Shown here: in pieces, positions 1 through 6,202 of the stretch
How positions within the stretch are numbered: position 1 is the first letter of the stretch
Layout: the number at the start of each line of letters is the position of its first letter
Origin: an uncultured Eubacteriales bacterium
GTDB taxonomy: Bacteria; Bacillota; Clostridia; Monoglobales; Monoglobaceae
NCBI GenBank assembly: GCA_905201285.1
Contig: CAJKNM010000057.1
Span: forward strand, 1-10,295
DNA length: 10,295 nucleotides
Direction of reading: 5' to 3'
Position numbers and translations under genes: made by a program
The notes under the pieces: model-generated
The model's input: only the letters and a program-made list of their open reading frames with translations
Databases searched by the model: none
What the model was told of the DNA's origin: nothing

Positions 1-231
1 AGAACAAAAGATATTTTAGATGAAAAAGATCCTAGAGTTAGAGCAAAAAACACAGATGTAGAATTTCCATTATGTGAAGAGTATAAAAATATTATTCCTG
101 AGATGCTTAAACATCTTCGTTATTCTCAAATAGAAAAATATTCTAAGAAATATAATCTAAGACCCGGTATGGGACTAGCAGCCCCTCAACTTGGTATCAA
201 TAAGAATTTTTTTGTCAATAACTTTCAATAA
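1..231 (+). pseudogene. def: Peptide deformylase fragment, cut at both ends (5' by window edge, 3' by early stop)
   Basis: Frame 1 is open from the first base to a TAA at 229-231 (76 codons). Peptide deformylase removes the formyl group from the N-terminal Met of new proteins. Visible family signs are DPRVRAKNTDVEFPL near codons 10-24 (the usual N-terminal strand region) and RPGMGLAAPQLGI at codons 54-66, which is metal-site motif I (GxGLAAxQ). The sequence leaves the family pattern after about codon 71 and stops, so motifs II (EGCLS) and III (HExxH), which supply the metal Cys and His ligands, are missing; the product cannot be active. Neither other forward frame restores the family after the T7 run at 207-213. 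The insert-rich N-terminus resembles Mollicutes-type or low-GC Firmicute deformylases. At roughly 28% GC it is very unlike everything to its right, and it converges on the hydrogenase gene. It may be an assembly-join artefact rather than a true pseudogene. Confidence 0.75.
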
Positions 232-283
232 ATTTAAAAATATTTTCACAAATTTATAGAATTCTTCATAAATTTATAGAATT
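223..283. repeat. AT-rich 20-bp tandem repeat, about three copies
   Basis: Copies start at 223, 243 and 263. The second and third match at 18 of 20 positions and share AAATTTATAGAAT; the first is degenerate (14 of 20 against the second). The array begins just before the stop of the deformylase fragment and ends one base before the hydrogenase stop codon, so it sits exactly on the composition boundary. The AAATTTAT/ATAAATTT pair could form a weak AT-only hairpin, but nothing here looks like a strong terminator for the hydrogenase transcript. Confidence 0.6.
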
Positions 284-1711
284 TTATCTGAGTCCCGATA
301 TTGCATCTGAAATAGTTTTATCCTGAGCTTCCTTTCCGAATTTGTCAACCTGTGCCCTGTTTCTGGGGTTGTGGGTCAGACAGCCAGCTCCGCCTATACA
401 TCCGCCGAGGCAGGCCATTCCCTCTATAAAGTTGGCATCAAGCACACCCTTTTTCTTTTTAAGCAGGGCGACGCGGCATTCGTCTATTCCGTCACAGGAA
501 TACGCCTTAAGCTCAAAGTCATCGCGACCGTGTTCTTTAAGAGCCTGCTGGACCGCGTCAGCAAGTCCGCCACAGCGTGCAAAGATTCTTCCGAAGTACG
601 ATGCATTATCAAGCGAGCGTTCTTCAAGGGTTGTTATATCTATATCCCTGCTGTCGAACAATGCCTGAAGTTCCTCAAAAGTTATCGCCGCGTCAACATA
701 ATCGCGGACATCCTCTTTCTGAACCTCCATCTTCTTCGCGGTGCACGGACCTACAAAGACTATCTTTGCGTTCCTATCAACCTTTTCTTTTATATATTTT
801 GAAATAGTGGCCATAGGCGAAAGATTATGCGAAATATATTGGCTCATCTCAGGAAACATTTTTTCTATGCACGATACAAAAGCAGGGCAGCACGAGCTTG
901 TCAAGAATCCCTTTTCGGCGAGTTCCTCAGACTCGGCATACGCAACCATATCAGCGCCAAGTGCCGCCTCCATTATGGTCGAAAAACCAAGCTCTTTAAG
1001 TCCCGAGATAACCTGACCGAGTTTCGCGTATGTAAACTGACTTGAAATTGACGGAGCAACAACGGCATAAACCTTATACTTCGTGTTATTCTCGCTCTTT
1101 TTTATTATATCGATACATTTTAAAATGAATGATTTATCCATAATTGCACCGAACGGGCACTGATATACACACGCACCACAGCTTATACACTTATCATTGC
1201 TTATTGACGCCGACTTATTCTCATTGACAGAGATTGCCTTGATTCTGCACGCCTGAAGGCACGGACGCTTTCTGTCAACTATAGCGGAATAAGGACAAAC
1301 CTTTGCACAGGCACCGCAGTCAACACACTTTGACTTATCGATATGCGCCTCGTGATTACGGTCAAAGGTAATGGCTCCGCGTTTGCAAACATCCTCACAC
1401 CTGTTTGCCATACAGCCACGGCAGGCATTGGTAACCTCATATCCGCCCATAGGACACTCGTCACAGGCTATTTCGAGAACCTCGATTACATTCGGGTTAT
1501 CCTTGTGTCCGCCCATAGCCATCTTAACATACTCATTGATTATCGCGCGTTCTTTATATACACAGCAACGCATTGTCGGAGTGTTCCCCGGAATTATTAT
1601 CTGTGGAATATTAAGTAAATTATCATTAAGAGTATCATTCCAAGCCTGTCTTGCAACCTCACGCAAAACTTTATACTTCAAATACTGTACCTTTGTGTCA
1701 AACTTTCTCAT
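284..1711 (-). CDS. Monomeric [FeFe] hydrogenase, group B-like, with N-terminal Fe-S domains
   Basis: This 475-residue cytoplasmic iron hydrogenase should interconvert 2H+ and H2, most likely using ferredoxin. The C-terminal H-cluster domain has all three signatures: TSSCCPAF (residues 271-278; C275 as ligand, C274 as proton-transfer Cys), GPCTAKKME (321-329; C323 and E329) and EGMACLGGCIGGAG (430-443; C434 and C438). The A-F after CCP and the GAG in place of GGG fit the clostridial 'group B' type rather than bifurcating HydA. The N-terminal third carries two ferredoxin-like cluster motifs (C129/C132/C135/C139 and C175/C178/C181/C185) plus further Cys at 83-109 and 151-155, which may bind another cluster. 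The 5' site GGGAGG lies about 10 nt before the ATG. The gene follows rex by 66 nt on the same strand. The C-terminus looks complete even though AT-rich foreign-looking DNA begins at the stop codon. No downstream terminator is visible. The group assignment is from memory of motifs; the hydrogenase identity is firm. Confidence 0.93.
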   Translation of the reverse strand: MRKFDTKVQYLKYKVLREVARQAWNDTLNDNLLNIPQIIIPGNTPTMRCCVYKERAIINEYVKMAMGGHKDNPNVIEVLEIACDECPMGGYEVTNACRGCMANRCEDVCKRGAITFDRNHEAHIDKSKCVDCGACAKVCPYSAIVDRKRPCLQACRIKAISVNENKSASISNDKCISCGACVYQCPFGAIMDKSFILKCIDIIKKSENNTKYKVYAVVAPSISSQFTYAKLGQVISGLKELGFSTIMEAALGADMVAYAESEELAEKGFLTSSCCPAFVSCIEKMFPEMSQYISHNLSPMATISKYIKEKVDRNAKIVFVGPCTAKKMEVQKEDVRDYVDAAITFEELQALFDSRDIDITTLEERSLDNASYFGRIFARCGGLADAVQQALKEHGRDDFELKAYSCDGIDECRVALLKKKKGVLDANFIEGMACLGGCIGGAGCLTHNPRNRAQVDKFGKEAQDKTISDAISGLR

Positions 1712-1777
1712 AGCAGTTATGCCTCCCTAAATCTAAAAATAACTTACTTTAACGCGTTTATATAACTTTCAGAACCT

Positions 1778-2419
1778 TTATTCTATATCATCCTTCTGTT
1801 GAAAATCAATTTTTTTGTTTAAGTACGCAAGCGACAAAGCCATATTCTCATACTGAACAGTCACCTCGTCGGGAACATTAAGCGAACACGGCGCAAAGCA
1901 CCAGATTGCACGGATTCCGTCACTGATGAGCCTGTCACAGACCTCCTGTGCGTGTTCCGCGGGAACAGTGATGATTCCGATACGGACGTTGTTCTCTCTG
2001 CAAAATTCATCAAGGCTTTCCATCGGCATTATTGGCTTACCGAGCTTACTCATATCGGTATCCTTGCACCTTATGTCAAAGGCCGCCGAAATTTTAAGCC
2101 CATAATCCTCAAAGCCCCTGTAATCAAGAAGTGCACGGCCGAGCTTACCTGCGCCGACAAGAACAACATTATTGTTCTTGTCGGTGTAGAGAAATTTTTC
2201 AAGAGTGTCGATAAGTTCTTTTATGTTATAACCAGTCTTAGGTCTGCCCGCACCGCTGACCGAGCTTAAATCCTTTCTGACCTGAACCTCACCGAGGCCG
2301 AGCTGTTTAGCAAGAGCGGTAGCCGAAATATTCTCGCTTATATGACTTGCGCCTTTGAGATATTTCAAATATGTGGGTATACGCCCCATTGTTGCTCGTG
2401 ATACTTCGATTTGCTTCAT
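1778..2419 (-). CDS. rex: Redox-sensing transcriptional repressor Rex
   Basis: Rex is a dimeric DNA-binding protein that releases its operators when NADH rises, derepressing fermentative and hydrogen-producing genes. The 213-residue length is normal. Residues 1-75 form the winged helix, with a PTYLKYL-type first helix and the recognition region VQVRKDLSSVSGAGRPKTGYN (residues 45-65), a variant of the usual QVRRDFSYFG/RGVGYNV. The NAD-binding Rossmann fold starts at about 84, with VGAGKLG (88-94) giving GxGxxG and D115 at the end of the second strand, consistent with NAD(H) preference. The C-terminal helix (about 188-205) matches the domain-swapped dimer helix. The ATG at 2419 has AAAGGTGG just upstream. 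It sits 36 nt after the transporter and 66 nt before the hydrogenase, all on one strand, so it is likely co-transcribed. I looked for a Rex operator (TTGTTAA-n4-TTAACAA type) in the nearby gaps and found none convincing. Confidence 0.93.
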   Translation of the reverse strand: MKQIEVSRATMGRIPTYLKYLKGASHISENISATALAKQLGLGEVQVRKDLSSVSGAGRPKTGYNIKELIDTLEKFLYTDKNNNVVLVGAGKLGRALLDYRGFEDYGLKISAAFDIRCKDTDMSKLGKPIMPMESLDEFCRENNVRIGIITVPAEHAQEVCDRLISDGIRAIWCFAPCSLNVPDEVTVQYENMALSLAYLNKKIDFQQKDDIE

Positions 2420-2455
2420 CTAAACCACCTTTTTAAAATAAGTAGTAAAACCTTT

Positions 2456-3718
2456 TTAACCAAATATTACAATCAAAAACTGTGAAACCAAAACAACCGC
2501 AAGAAGTGCAATCGGATAGGTTGCCGCATAGGCTGCAGCAACGTCCTCTGTCTTTGCCACATGGATAAGCGTTCCGAGAGCCGGTGTACTTGTCATTCCG
2601 CCCGTAATAGAACCGAGAGAATTTAAAAGGCTCAGCTTCAGCACCTTTGTCGCTATAACATATCCGACAAGCATAGGAACAAGCGTCATTAATGCTCCGT
2701 ACAGGAAGTAAATCGGTCTGAAGTATTTCACAAAGCTTGCCCCGCCGGCTACACCTGCGCCGATGAGGAATATCATAAGTCCCAGTTCTCTTAAAACCTC
2801 AAGAGTCTTTTTCTCAGGCATAATATTAACTCTTCCGATGTGTGAAAAATGTCCGAATAAAAGCGATGTTATAAGCGCACCGCCGGTGGTTGTAAGCGAG
2901 AAACAAGTTCCCGAAAGGCCCTGTGCCGTCAGAGGAATCTTTATGTTTCCTATTAAAATTCCGATAAGTGCCGCAAGGCCGAAAGCGCCGAGTCCCATAT
3001 CGTCAATGTTAATCAATTTTCCGGTAATGACTCTCGCCGCACCGGTGTCAACGCTTGCAAGCTTCCTGCGTTCTTCATCCATATCCGCGTGCACAATTTT
3101 GGGCATAATCTGAACAAAAAGAACAACTCCTATAACGCCGAACAGATACGCTATTCCGTGACCGACGGTAACCGCGTCCTCGTATTCGCTTGCAAGCTCG
3201 GGCGTTGCCGCATAGAAATTCTTAACTGTTTCCTTTGCCGCCGAGAAACCCGGTGTGGTTGTGAGCGAACCGGAAAGCAGTCCGTCTATCATTGCCAAAA
3301 ATCTGTTGTTGTCGGCTTCAAACGGCCTTCCGATAAGATAGCAGGCAACGCAGGTAAGACCGCCGGCAAGGATTATTACGAATCCAAGTAATATATATGA
3401 CTTAAAATTATTTTTCAGATTCTTAAAAAACTTAGGTCCGGCGATAAATCCGACCGATGTAACAAAGAATACAAGGCCTAAGTTTTCAACTATTTTAAGT
3501 CCGTGCTGTGCAATTTCCGCATTTTTCATTGCATCTGTGAGATTATTATAGAAAAACGCACCGTAGAGAAGCGACACAACGAAAACCCCGGCCGTTCCGA
3601 GAGACACACCCTTCACGGTAATACGGCCGAGCAGATAACCGAGTGCAACTATTGTCATAATCGAAAAAATCAAGTATGACACACCTGATATGGATACAAC
3701 TTCATTAAATAAATGCAT
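2456..3718 (-). CDS. AAEx-family transporter lacking RCK_C domains, candidate succinate exporter or dicarboxylate exchanger
   Basis: This 420-residue polytopic membrane protein has about ten hydrophobic segments in two halves. Each half carries the duplicated family signature: GLLSGSLTTTPGFSA (residues 146-160) and ITGGMTSTPALG (371-382). These are hallmarks of the aspartate:alanine exchanger (AAEx) family, which includes AspT and the Corynebacterium succinate exporter SucE1. Those relatives are about 540-560 residues and carry two cytoplasmic TrkA-C/RCK_C domains between the halves. Here only a short charged linker (about 195-235) is present, so this is a compact form without the regulatory insert. 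The gene lies directly downstream of fumarate reductase, which suggests export of succinate or exchange of succinate for aspartate, fumarate or malate; that substrate is inference. The ATG at 3718 is preceded by AAAGAGG. The 128-nt leader contains two tandem hairpins that may control its expression relative to frdBA. Confidence 0.82.
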   Translation of the reverse strand: MHLFNEVVSISGVSYLIFSIMTIVALGYLLGRITVKGVSLGTAGVFVVSLLYGAFFYNNLTDAMKNAEIAQHGLKIVENLGLVFFVTSVGFIAGPKFFKNLKNNFKSYILLGFVIILAGGLTCVACYLIGRPFEADNNRFLAMIDGLLSGSLTTTPGFSAAKETVKNFYAATPELASEYEDAVTVGHGIAYLFGVIGVVLFVQIMPKIVHADMDEERRKLASVDTGAARVITGKLINIDDMGLGAFGLAALIGILIGNIKIPLTAQGLSGTCFSLTTTGGALITSLLFGHFSHIGRVNIMPEKKTLEVLRELGLMIFLIGAGVAGGASFVKYFRPIYFLYGALMTLVPMLVGYVIATKVLKLSLLNSLGSITGGMTSTPALGTLIHVAKTEDVAAAYAATYPIALLAVVLVSQFLIVIFG

Positions 3719-3745
3719 TGGTTTAAACCTCTTTCTAAATTCTAA

Positions 3746-3775
3746 GGCTAATACTGCACTATGTCAGCATTAGCC
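3746..3775 (-). promoter_or_regulatory. Second leader hairpin before the transporter gene
   Basis: The minus-strand RNA can form an 11-bp stem (3746-3756 with 3765-3775) around an 8-nt loop. All 11 pairs form on the minus strand with one G-U at 3753/3768; on the plus strand that pair would be A-C. It overlaps the outer base pairs of the hairpin at 3772-3815 by a few nucleotides, so the two may compete. No U-run follows, so a simple intrinsic terminator is unlikely. The function is unknown. Confidence 0.6.
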
Positions 3776-3815
3776 ACCACCGGACAGAGCAGTATTGCCC
3801 TGTCCGATGGTGGCC
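3772..3815 (-). promoter_or_regulatory. Long intercistronic RNA hairpin between frdA and the transporter
   Basis: Positions 3773-3790 pair with 3797-3814 to give an uninterrupted 18-bp stem with a 6-nt loop when read as minus-strand RNA (two G-U pairs at 3788/3799 and 3780/3807; one more G-U at 3772/3815 can extend it). On the plus strand these are A-C mismatches, so the structure favours the operon's transcript. There is no U-tract after it. It could be an mRNA processing or stabilising element, an attenuator, or a REP-like repeat. The 8 nt at 3789-3796 are complementary to 3751-3758 in the neighbouring hairpin, which allows an alternative fold. Confidence 0.7.
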
Positions 3816-3846
3816 TTCGCCTGTGTTTATTTATTTCTGTTTTAAT

Positions 3847-5454
3847 TTAAATTTCACTTTTTCTTCTTGTGTAGTTAGGAAGGAGTTTTGGTGAAACAGC
3901 ATCCGTTTTGATTCCTGCTGCTTCTCTCTCTGCGTCAAATTTAGCTATGTGGTCAAGTGTAAGCTCAGAAACAGTAACGTTCTTTGAAGTCTCCGCCGCA
4001 TGAACTCCGGCATTTCTTCCGAATACGATAACGTCGAGAAGTGAGTTACCCATAAGACGGTTTCTGCCGTGGATTCCGCCGACAGCCTCACCTGCAACAA
4101 ACAGATTTTCAACGTTTGTTGTCATACCGTTTACGTTGATGTCAAGACCGCCGTTCTGATAATGAAGCGTCGGGTATACCAAAATCGGTTCCTTTCGAAT
4201 ATCGATTCCATAGCTCATAAACATACGCATCATAGCCGGAATACGCTTTTCGATTGTTCCCTCACCGCCGATTGCCTCAATCATAGGTGTATCAAGCCAT
4301 ACCGCCTTACCGCTTCCTGTATCTACGCCCTCATCTCTGTCAGAGCACTCACGGATAATCGAAGCCGCAGCAACGTCACGTGTTTCAAGCGGATGCATAA
4401 ATACCTTTCCGTCACGATTAATAAGCTTTGCACCGAGCGAACGAACCTTCTCGGTAACAAGCGCACCGAAAATCTGCTGCGGGAAAGCAGCACCGGTCGG
4501 GTGATACTGAAGTGTATCGGCATAGAGAAGCTTTGCACCAACTCTGTAGCCGAGAACAAGACCGTCGGCTGTTGCACCGTAATGGTTAGATGTCGGGAAG
4601 CCCTGATAGTGCATACGTCCTGCACCGCCTGTTGCTATAATAACAGTCTTGGCTCTTGCAACCATAAGCTCCTTTGTTTCCATATTCATAAGAACAGCAC
4701 CGGCCGCTTTGCCGTCCTTATCAAGGATAAGCTCTATTGCGGAGGTGAAGTCAACTATCGGAATACCGCGGTTGATAACCTCGTCACGAAGGGTTCTCAT
4801 TATTTCAGCACCGGAATAGTCCTTAGCCGCGTGCATTCTCTTACGCGAGGTACCGCCGCCGTGAGTTGTAATCATAGTGCCGTCGGGCGCCTTATCGAAT
4901 TCAACTCCGAGGTTGTTAAGCCACTGAATTGCCTCAGGTGCGTCACAAACCAACTTTGCGAGAAGCTCTCTCTTCGCGGCAAAGTGACCGCCGCCGAATG
5001 CGTCAAGGAAGTGGATAGCAGGTGAATCGTTTTCCTTATCAGCCGCCTGAATACCGCCCTCAGCCATCATGGTGTTTGCATCACCGATTCTGAGTTTGGT
5101 AACTATCATAGCCTTTGCGCCAGCATTGTCGGCCTCTATGGCCGCCGATGAACCTGCACCGCCGCCGCCGATGATAAGAACATCCACATCATATTTAACG
5201 TCAGAGAGGTCAACATCCTCTGCTGAAATTCTGCTGTGTGCCTCAAGAAGCTCACACAGCTCATGAGGAACAAATTCGCCCTTGTTGGGGCCGATTTTCA
5301 GTTCCGAAAATTCTTCTTTTTTATAGTCGGGATGATATGCCGCAAGAAGGTCGTCCTTTTCCTTTGCAGTCATACGGACGGGCTCATATGCAATATTCGC
5401 CTCACGTGCAGCTTCAACCGCCTTTAATGATTCCTGAAATTCAGATGAATACAT
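3847..5454 (-). CDS. frdA: Soluble fumarate reductase flavoprotein subunit (FrdA/TfrA-like)
   Basis: This 535-residue FAD enzyme should reduce fumarate to succinate in the cytoplasm. The FAD-binding GGGGAG lies at residues 96-101, followed by AEGGIQAA (131-138), THGGG (197-201), ATGGAGR (274-280) and the late flavin motif GEAVGGIHG (455-463). Fumarate reductase active-site residues are kept: H318-P-T-G, E335, R359 in ETRDV (the proton-relay Arg position), H431 in PTLHY, and R464/R466 in GRNRLMGNSLL. The His that binds FAD covalently in membrane Frd/Sdh (SHT) is replaced: the site reads DANTMMAEGG with N127, so FAD should be non-covalent, as in L-aspartate oxidase. Two features are unusual: about 88 residues precede the Rossmann fold, and the C-terminal region after NSLL is short. 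The ATG at 5454 has GGAGG next to the frdB stop, 13 nt upstream, so the pair is probably coupled. No membrane anchor genes are present. Another 2-enoate reductase function is possible but less likely. Confidence 0.87.
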   Translation of the reverse strand: MYSSEFQESLKAVEAAREANIAYEPVRMTAKEKDDLLAAYHPDYKKEEFSELKIGPNKGEFVPHELCELLEAHSRISAEDVDLSDVKYDVDVLIIGGGGAGSSAAIEADNAGAKAMIVTKLRIGDANTMMAEGGIQAADKENDSPAIHFLDAFGGGHFAAKRELLAKLVCDAPEAIQWLNNLGVEFDKAPDGTMITTHGGGTSRKRMHAAKDYSGAEIMRTLRDEVINRGIPIVDFTSAIELILDKDGKAAGAVLMNMETKELMVARAKTVIIATGGAGRMHYQGFPTSNHYGATADGLVLGYRVGAKLLYADTLQYHPTGAAFPQQIFGALVTEKVRSLGAKLINRDGKVFMHPLETRDVAAASIIRECSDRDEGVDTGSGKAVWLDTPMIEAIGGEGTIEKRIPAMMRMFMSYGIDIRKEPILVYPTLHYQNGGLDINVNGMTTNVENLFVAGEAVGGIHGRNRLMGNSLLDVIVFGRNAGVHAAETSKNVTVSELTLDHIAKFDAEREAAGIKTDAVSPKLLPNYTRRKSEI

Positions 5455-5467
5455 ATGTTTTTCCTCC

Positions 5468-6136
5468 TTACTTTTCTATCTCTCTGTTATTGTAAAGCTC
5501 CTGAAGTTCTTCAACAGGCTTACCCATAAGCGCCTCAATCAAATCATTGAATGTACCGTCTTTGATTTCCTTTACACGGTTTTCAAGGTGCTGAGTCTTA
5601 GGCGCGAGGTACTTTCCGTTAAGTCTGCGCGCAAGCATAGCAACCTGAGGGTGTGAAATCCCGGCAGGGCATCTCGAAGAACATACTCCGCACATTACAC
5701 AGTCAAAAGATTCCTCAGCACACTTTTCAAATTCACCGCGCTGAGCATAAGCTATGTACTGCATAACATTAAGGCTCTGAGTACAGCTCTTTGTGCAGGC
5801 GTTACAACCAACACAGGCATAAATCTCAGGATAAAGCTGCATCATAATCTGTTCGGTCGGCTTTATCTCTTCAATGTTGTATACCTCTTTAACGAGAGGG
5901 AAGAACGGGAGTGTTGCCACATACATATTATTTTCTACCTTTGTCTGACAAGCCAGACAGGTTTTTAATTCCTTGTCGCCCTTAATGCGGTAAATCGTCG
6001 CACAGGCACCGCAAAAACCGTTACCGCAGCCGCGAACAAGCTGATAACCCGCGTATTCCATCGCACGCATAATTGTCAGATTATCAGGAACACTATACTG
6101 CTTGCCGAAGAGGTAAACATTTACCATATTATCCAT
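5468..6136 (-). CDS. frdB: Fumarate reductase iron-sulfur subunit (FrdB/TfrB N-terminal-like)
   Basis: This is the electron-transfer partner of FrdA. From the ATG at 6136 the protein is 222 residues. Residues 1-75 form a plant-type [2Fe-2S] domain with C37, C42, C45 and C60 (CGNGFCGAC followed by TCLAC). The second domain has two full CxxCxxCxxxC motifs (C108/111/114/118 and C136/139/142/146), implying two [4Fe-4S] clusters. Classical FrdB/SdhB instead has one [4Fe-4S] and one [3Fe-4S], where a non-Cys residue occupies the equivalent of C139. The archaeal thiol:fumarate reductase TfrB has a further HdrB-like CCG region; this protein ends without it. A TTG 18 nt upstream would extend the frame by six residues, but that stretch is the Shine-Dalgarno itself (AAAGGAG, 6145-6151), so ATG 6136 is preferred. 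It lies 66 nt after flxA and 13 nt before frdA. Confidence 0.87.
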   Translation of the reverse strand: MDNMVNVYLFGKQYSVPDNLTIMRAMEYAGYQLVRGCGNGFCGACATIYRIKGDKELKTCLACQTKVENNMYVATLPFFPLVKEVYNIEEIKPTEQIMMQLYPEIYACVGCNACTKSCTQSLNVMQYIAYAQRGEFEKCAEESFDCVMCGVCSSRCPAGISHPQVAMLARRLNGKYLAPKTQHLENRVKEIKDGTFNDLIEALMGKPVEELQELYNNREIEK

Positions 6137-6144
6137 AATAATTG

Positions 6145-6151
6145 CTCCTTT
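6145..6151 (-). promoter_or_regulatory. Ribosome binding site that fixes the frdB start
   Basis: AAAGGAG sits 8 nt before the ATG at 6136. The longer open frame beginning with TTG at 6154 would use these bases as codons and would have no site of its own. Confidence 0.8.
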
Positions 6152-6171
6152 CAAGCGTTAATCTCATTTCT

Positions 6172-6196
6172 CGGCTGCGGCTCTTGTCCGCAGCCG
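6172..6196 (-). promoter_or_regulatory. GC-rich intercistronic hairpin between flxA and frdB
   Basis: Positions 6172-6180 pair perfectly with 6188-6196 (9 bp, nearly all G-C) around a 7-nt loop. It begins 7 nt after the flxA stop in the direction of transcription and is followed by an A-rich rather than U-rich stretch. It is therefore more likely an mRNA processing or stability element, or a partial attenuator, than a full terminator. Confidence 0.6.
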
Positions 6197-6202
6197 CATT
6201 AT

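Noticed and set aside
207..231. Simple frameshift in the T7 run as the cause of deformylase truncation
   Set aside because: Neither other forward frame after the T-run resumes deformylase-like sequence; one stops at once and the other stops within about 16 codons in low-complexity residues.
371..802. 143-codon plus-strand open frame opposite the hydrogenase
   Set aside because: It is antisense to the H-cluster domain, has no family motif, and its neighbours in the same stretch are equally featureless shadows in other frames.
1712..1777. Promoter before the hydrogenase (TATAAA-like sequence near 1760)
   Set aside because: No matching -35 box was found at a proper distance, and the gap is AT-rich enough for a chance match.
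3720..3729. Perfect 10-bp palindrome GGTTTAAACC just upstream of the transporter start, as a Rex operator
   Set aside because: It lacks the TTGT...ACAA arms and spacing of Rex sites and sits between the ribosome site and the start codon; probably chance.
3746..3815. Intrinsic terminator after frdA
   Set aside because: The stems are strong, but the sequence after each in the minus direction lacks a U-run, so classical termination is not supported.
4069..5025. 318-codon open frame on the plus strand opposite frdA
   Set aside because: It lies wholly antisense to a gene with clear active-site motifs, shows no recognisable domain, and its Cys/Arg/Asn-rich composition is typical of an antisense shadow.
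3847..5454. L-aspartate oxidase (NadB)
   Set aside because: The A-N-T at the flavin site resembles NadB, but the partner FrdB, the 88-residue extension and absence of nadA/nadC nearby favour fumarate reductase.
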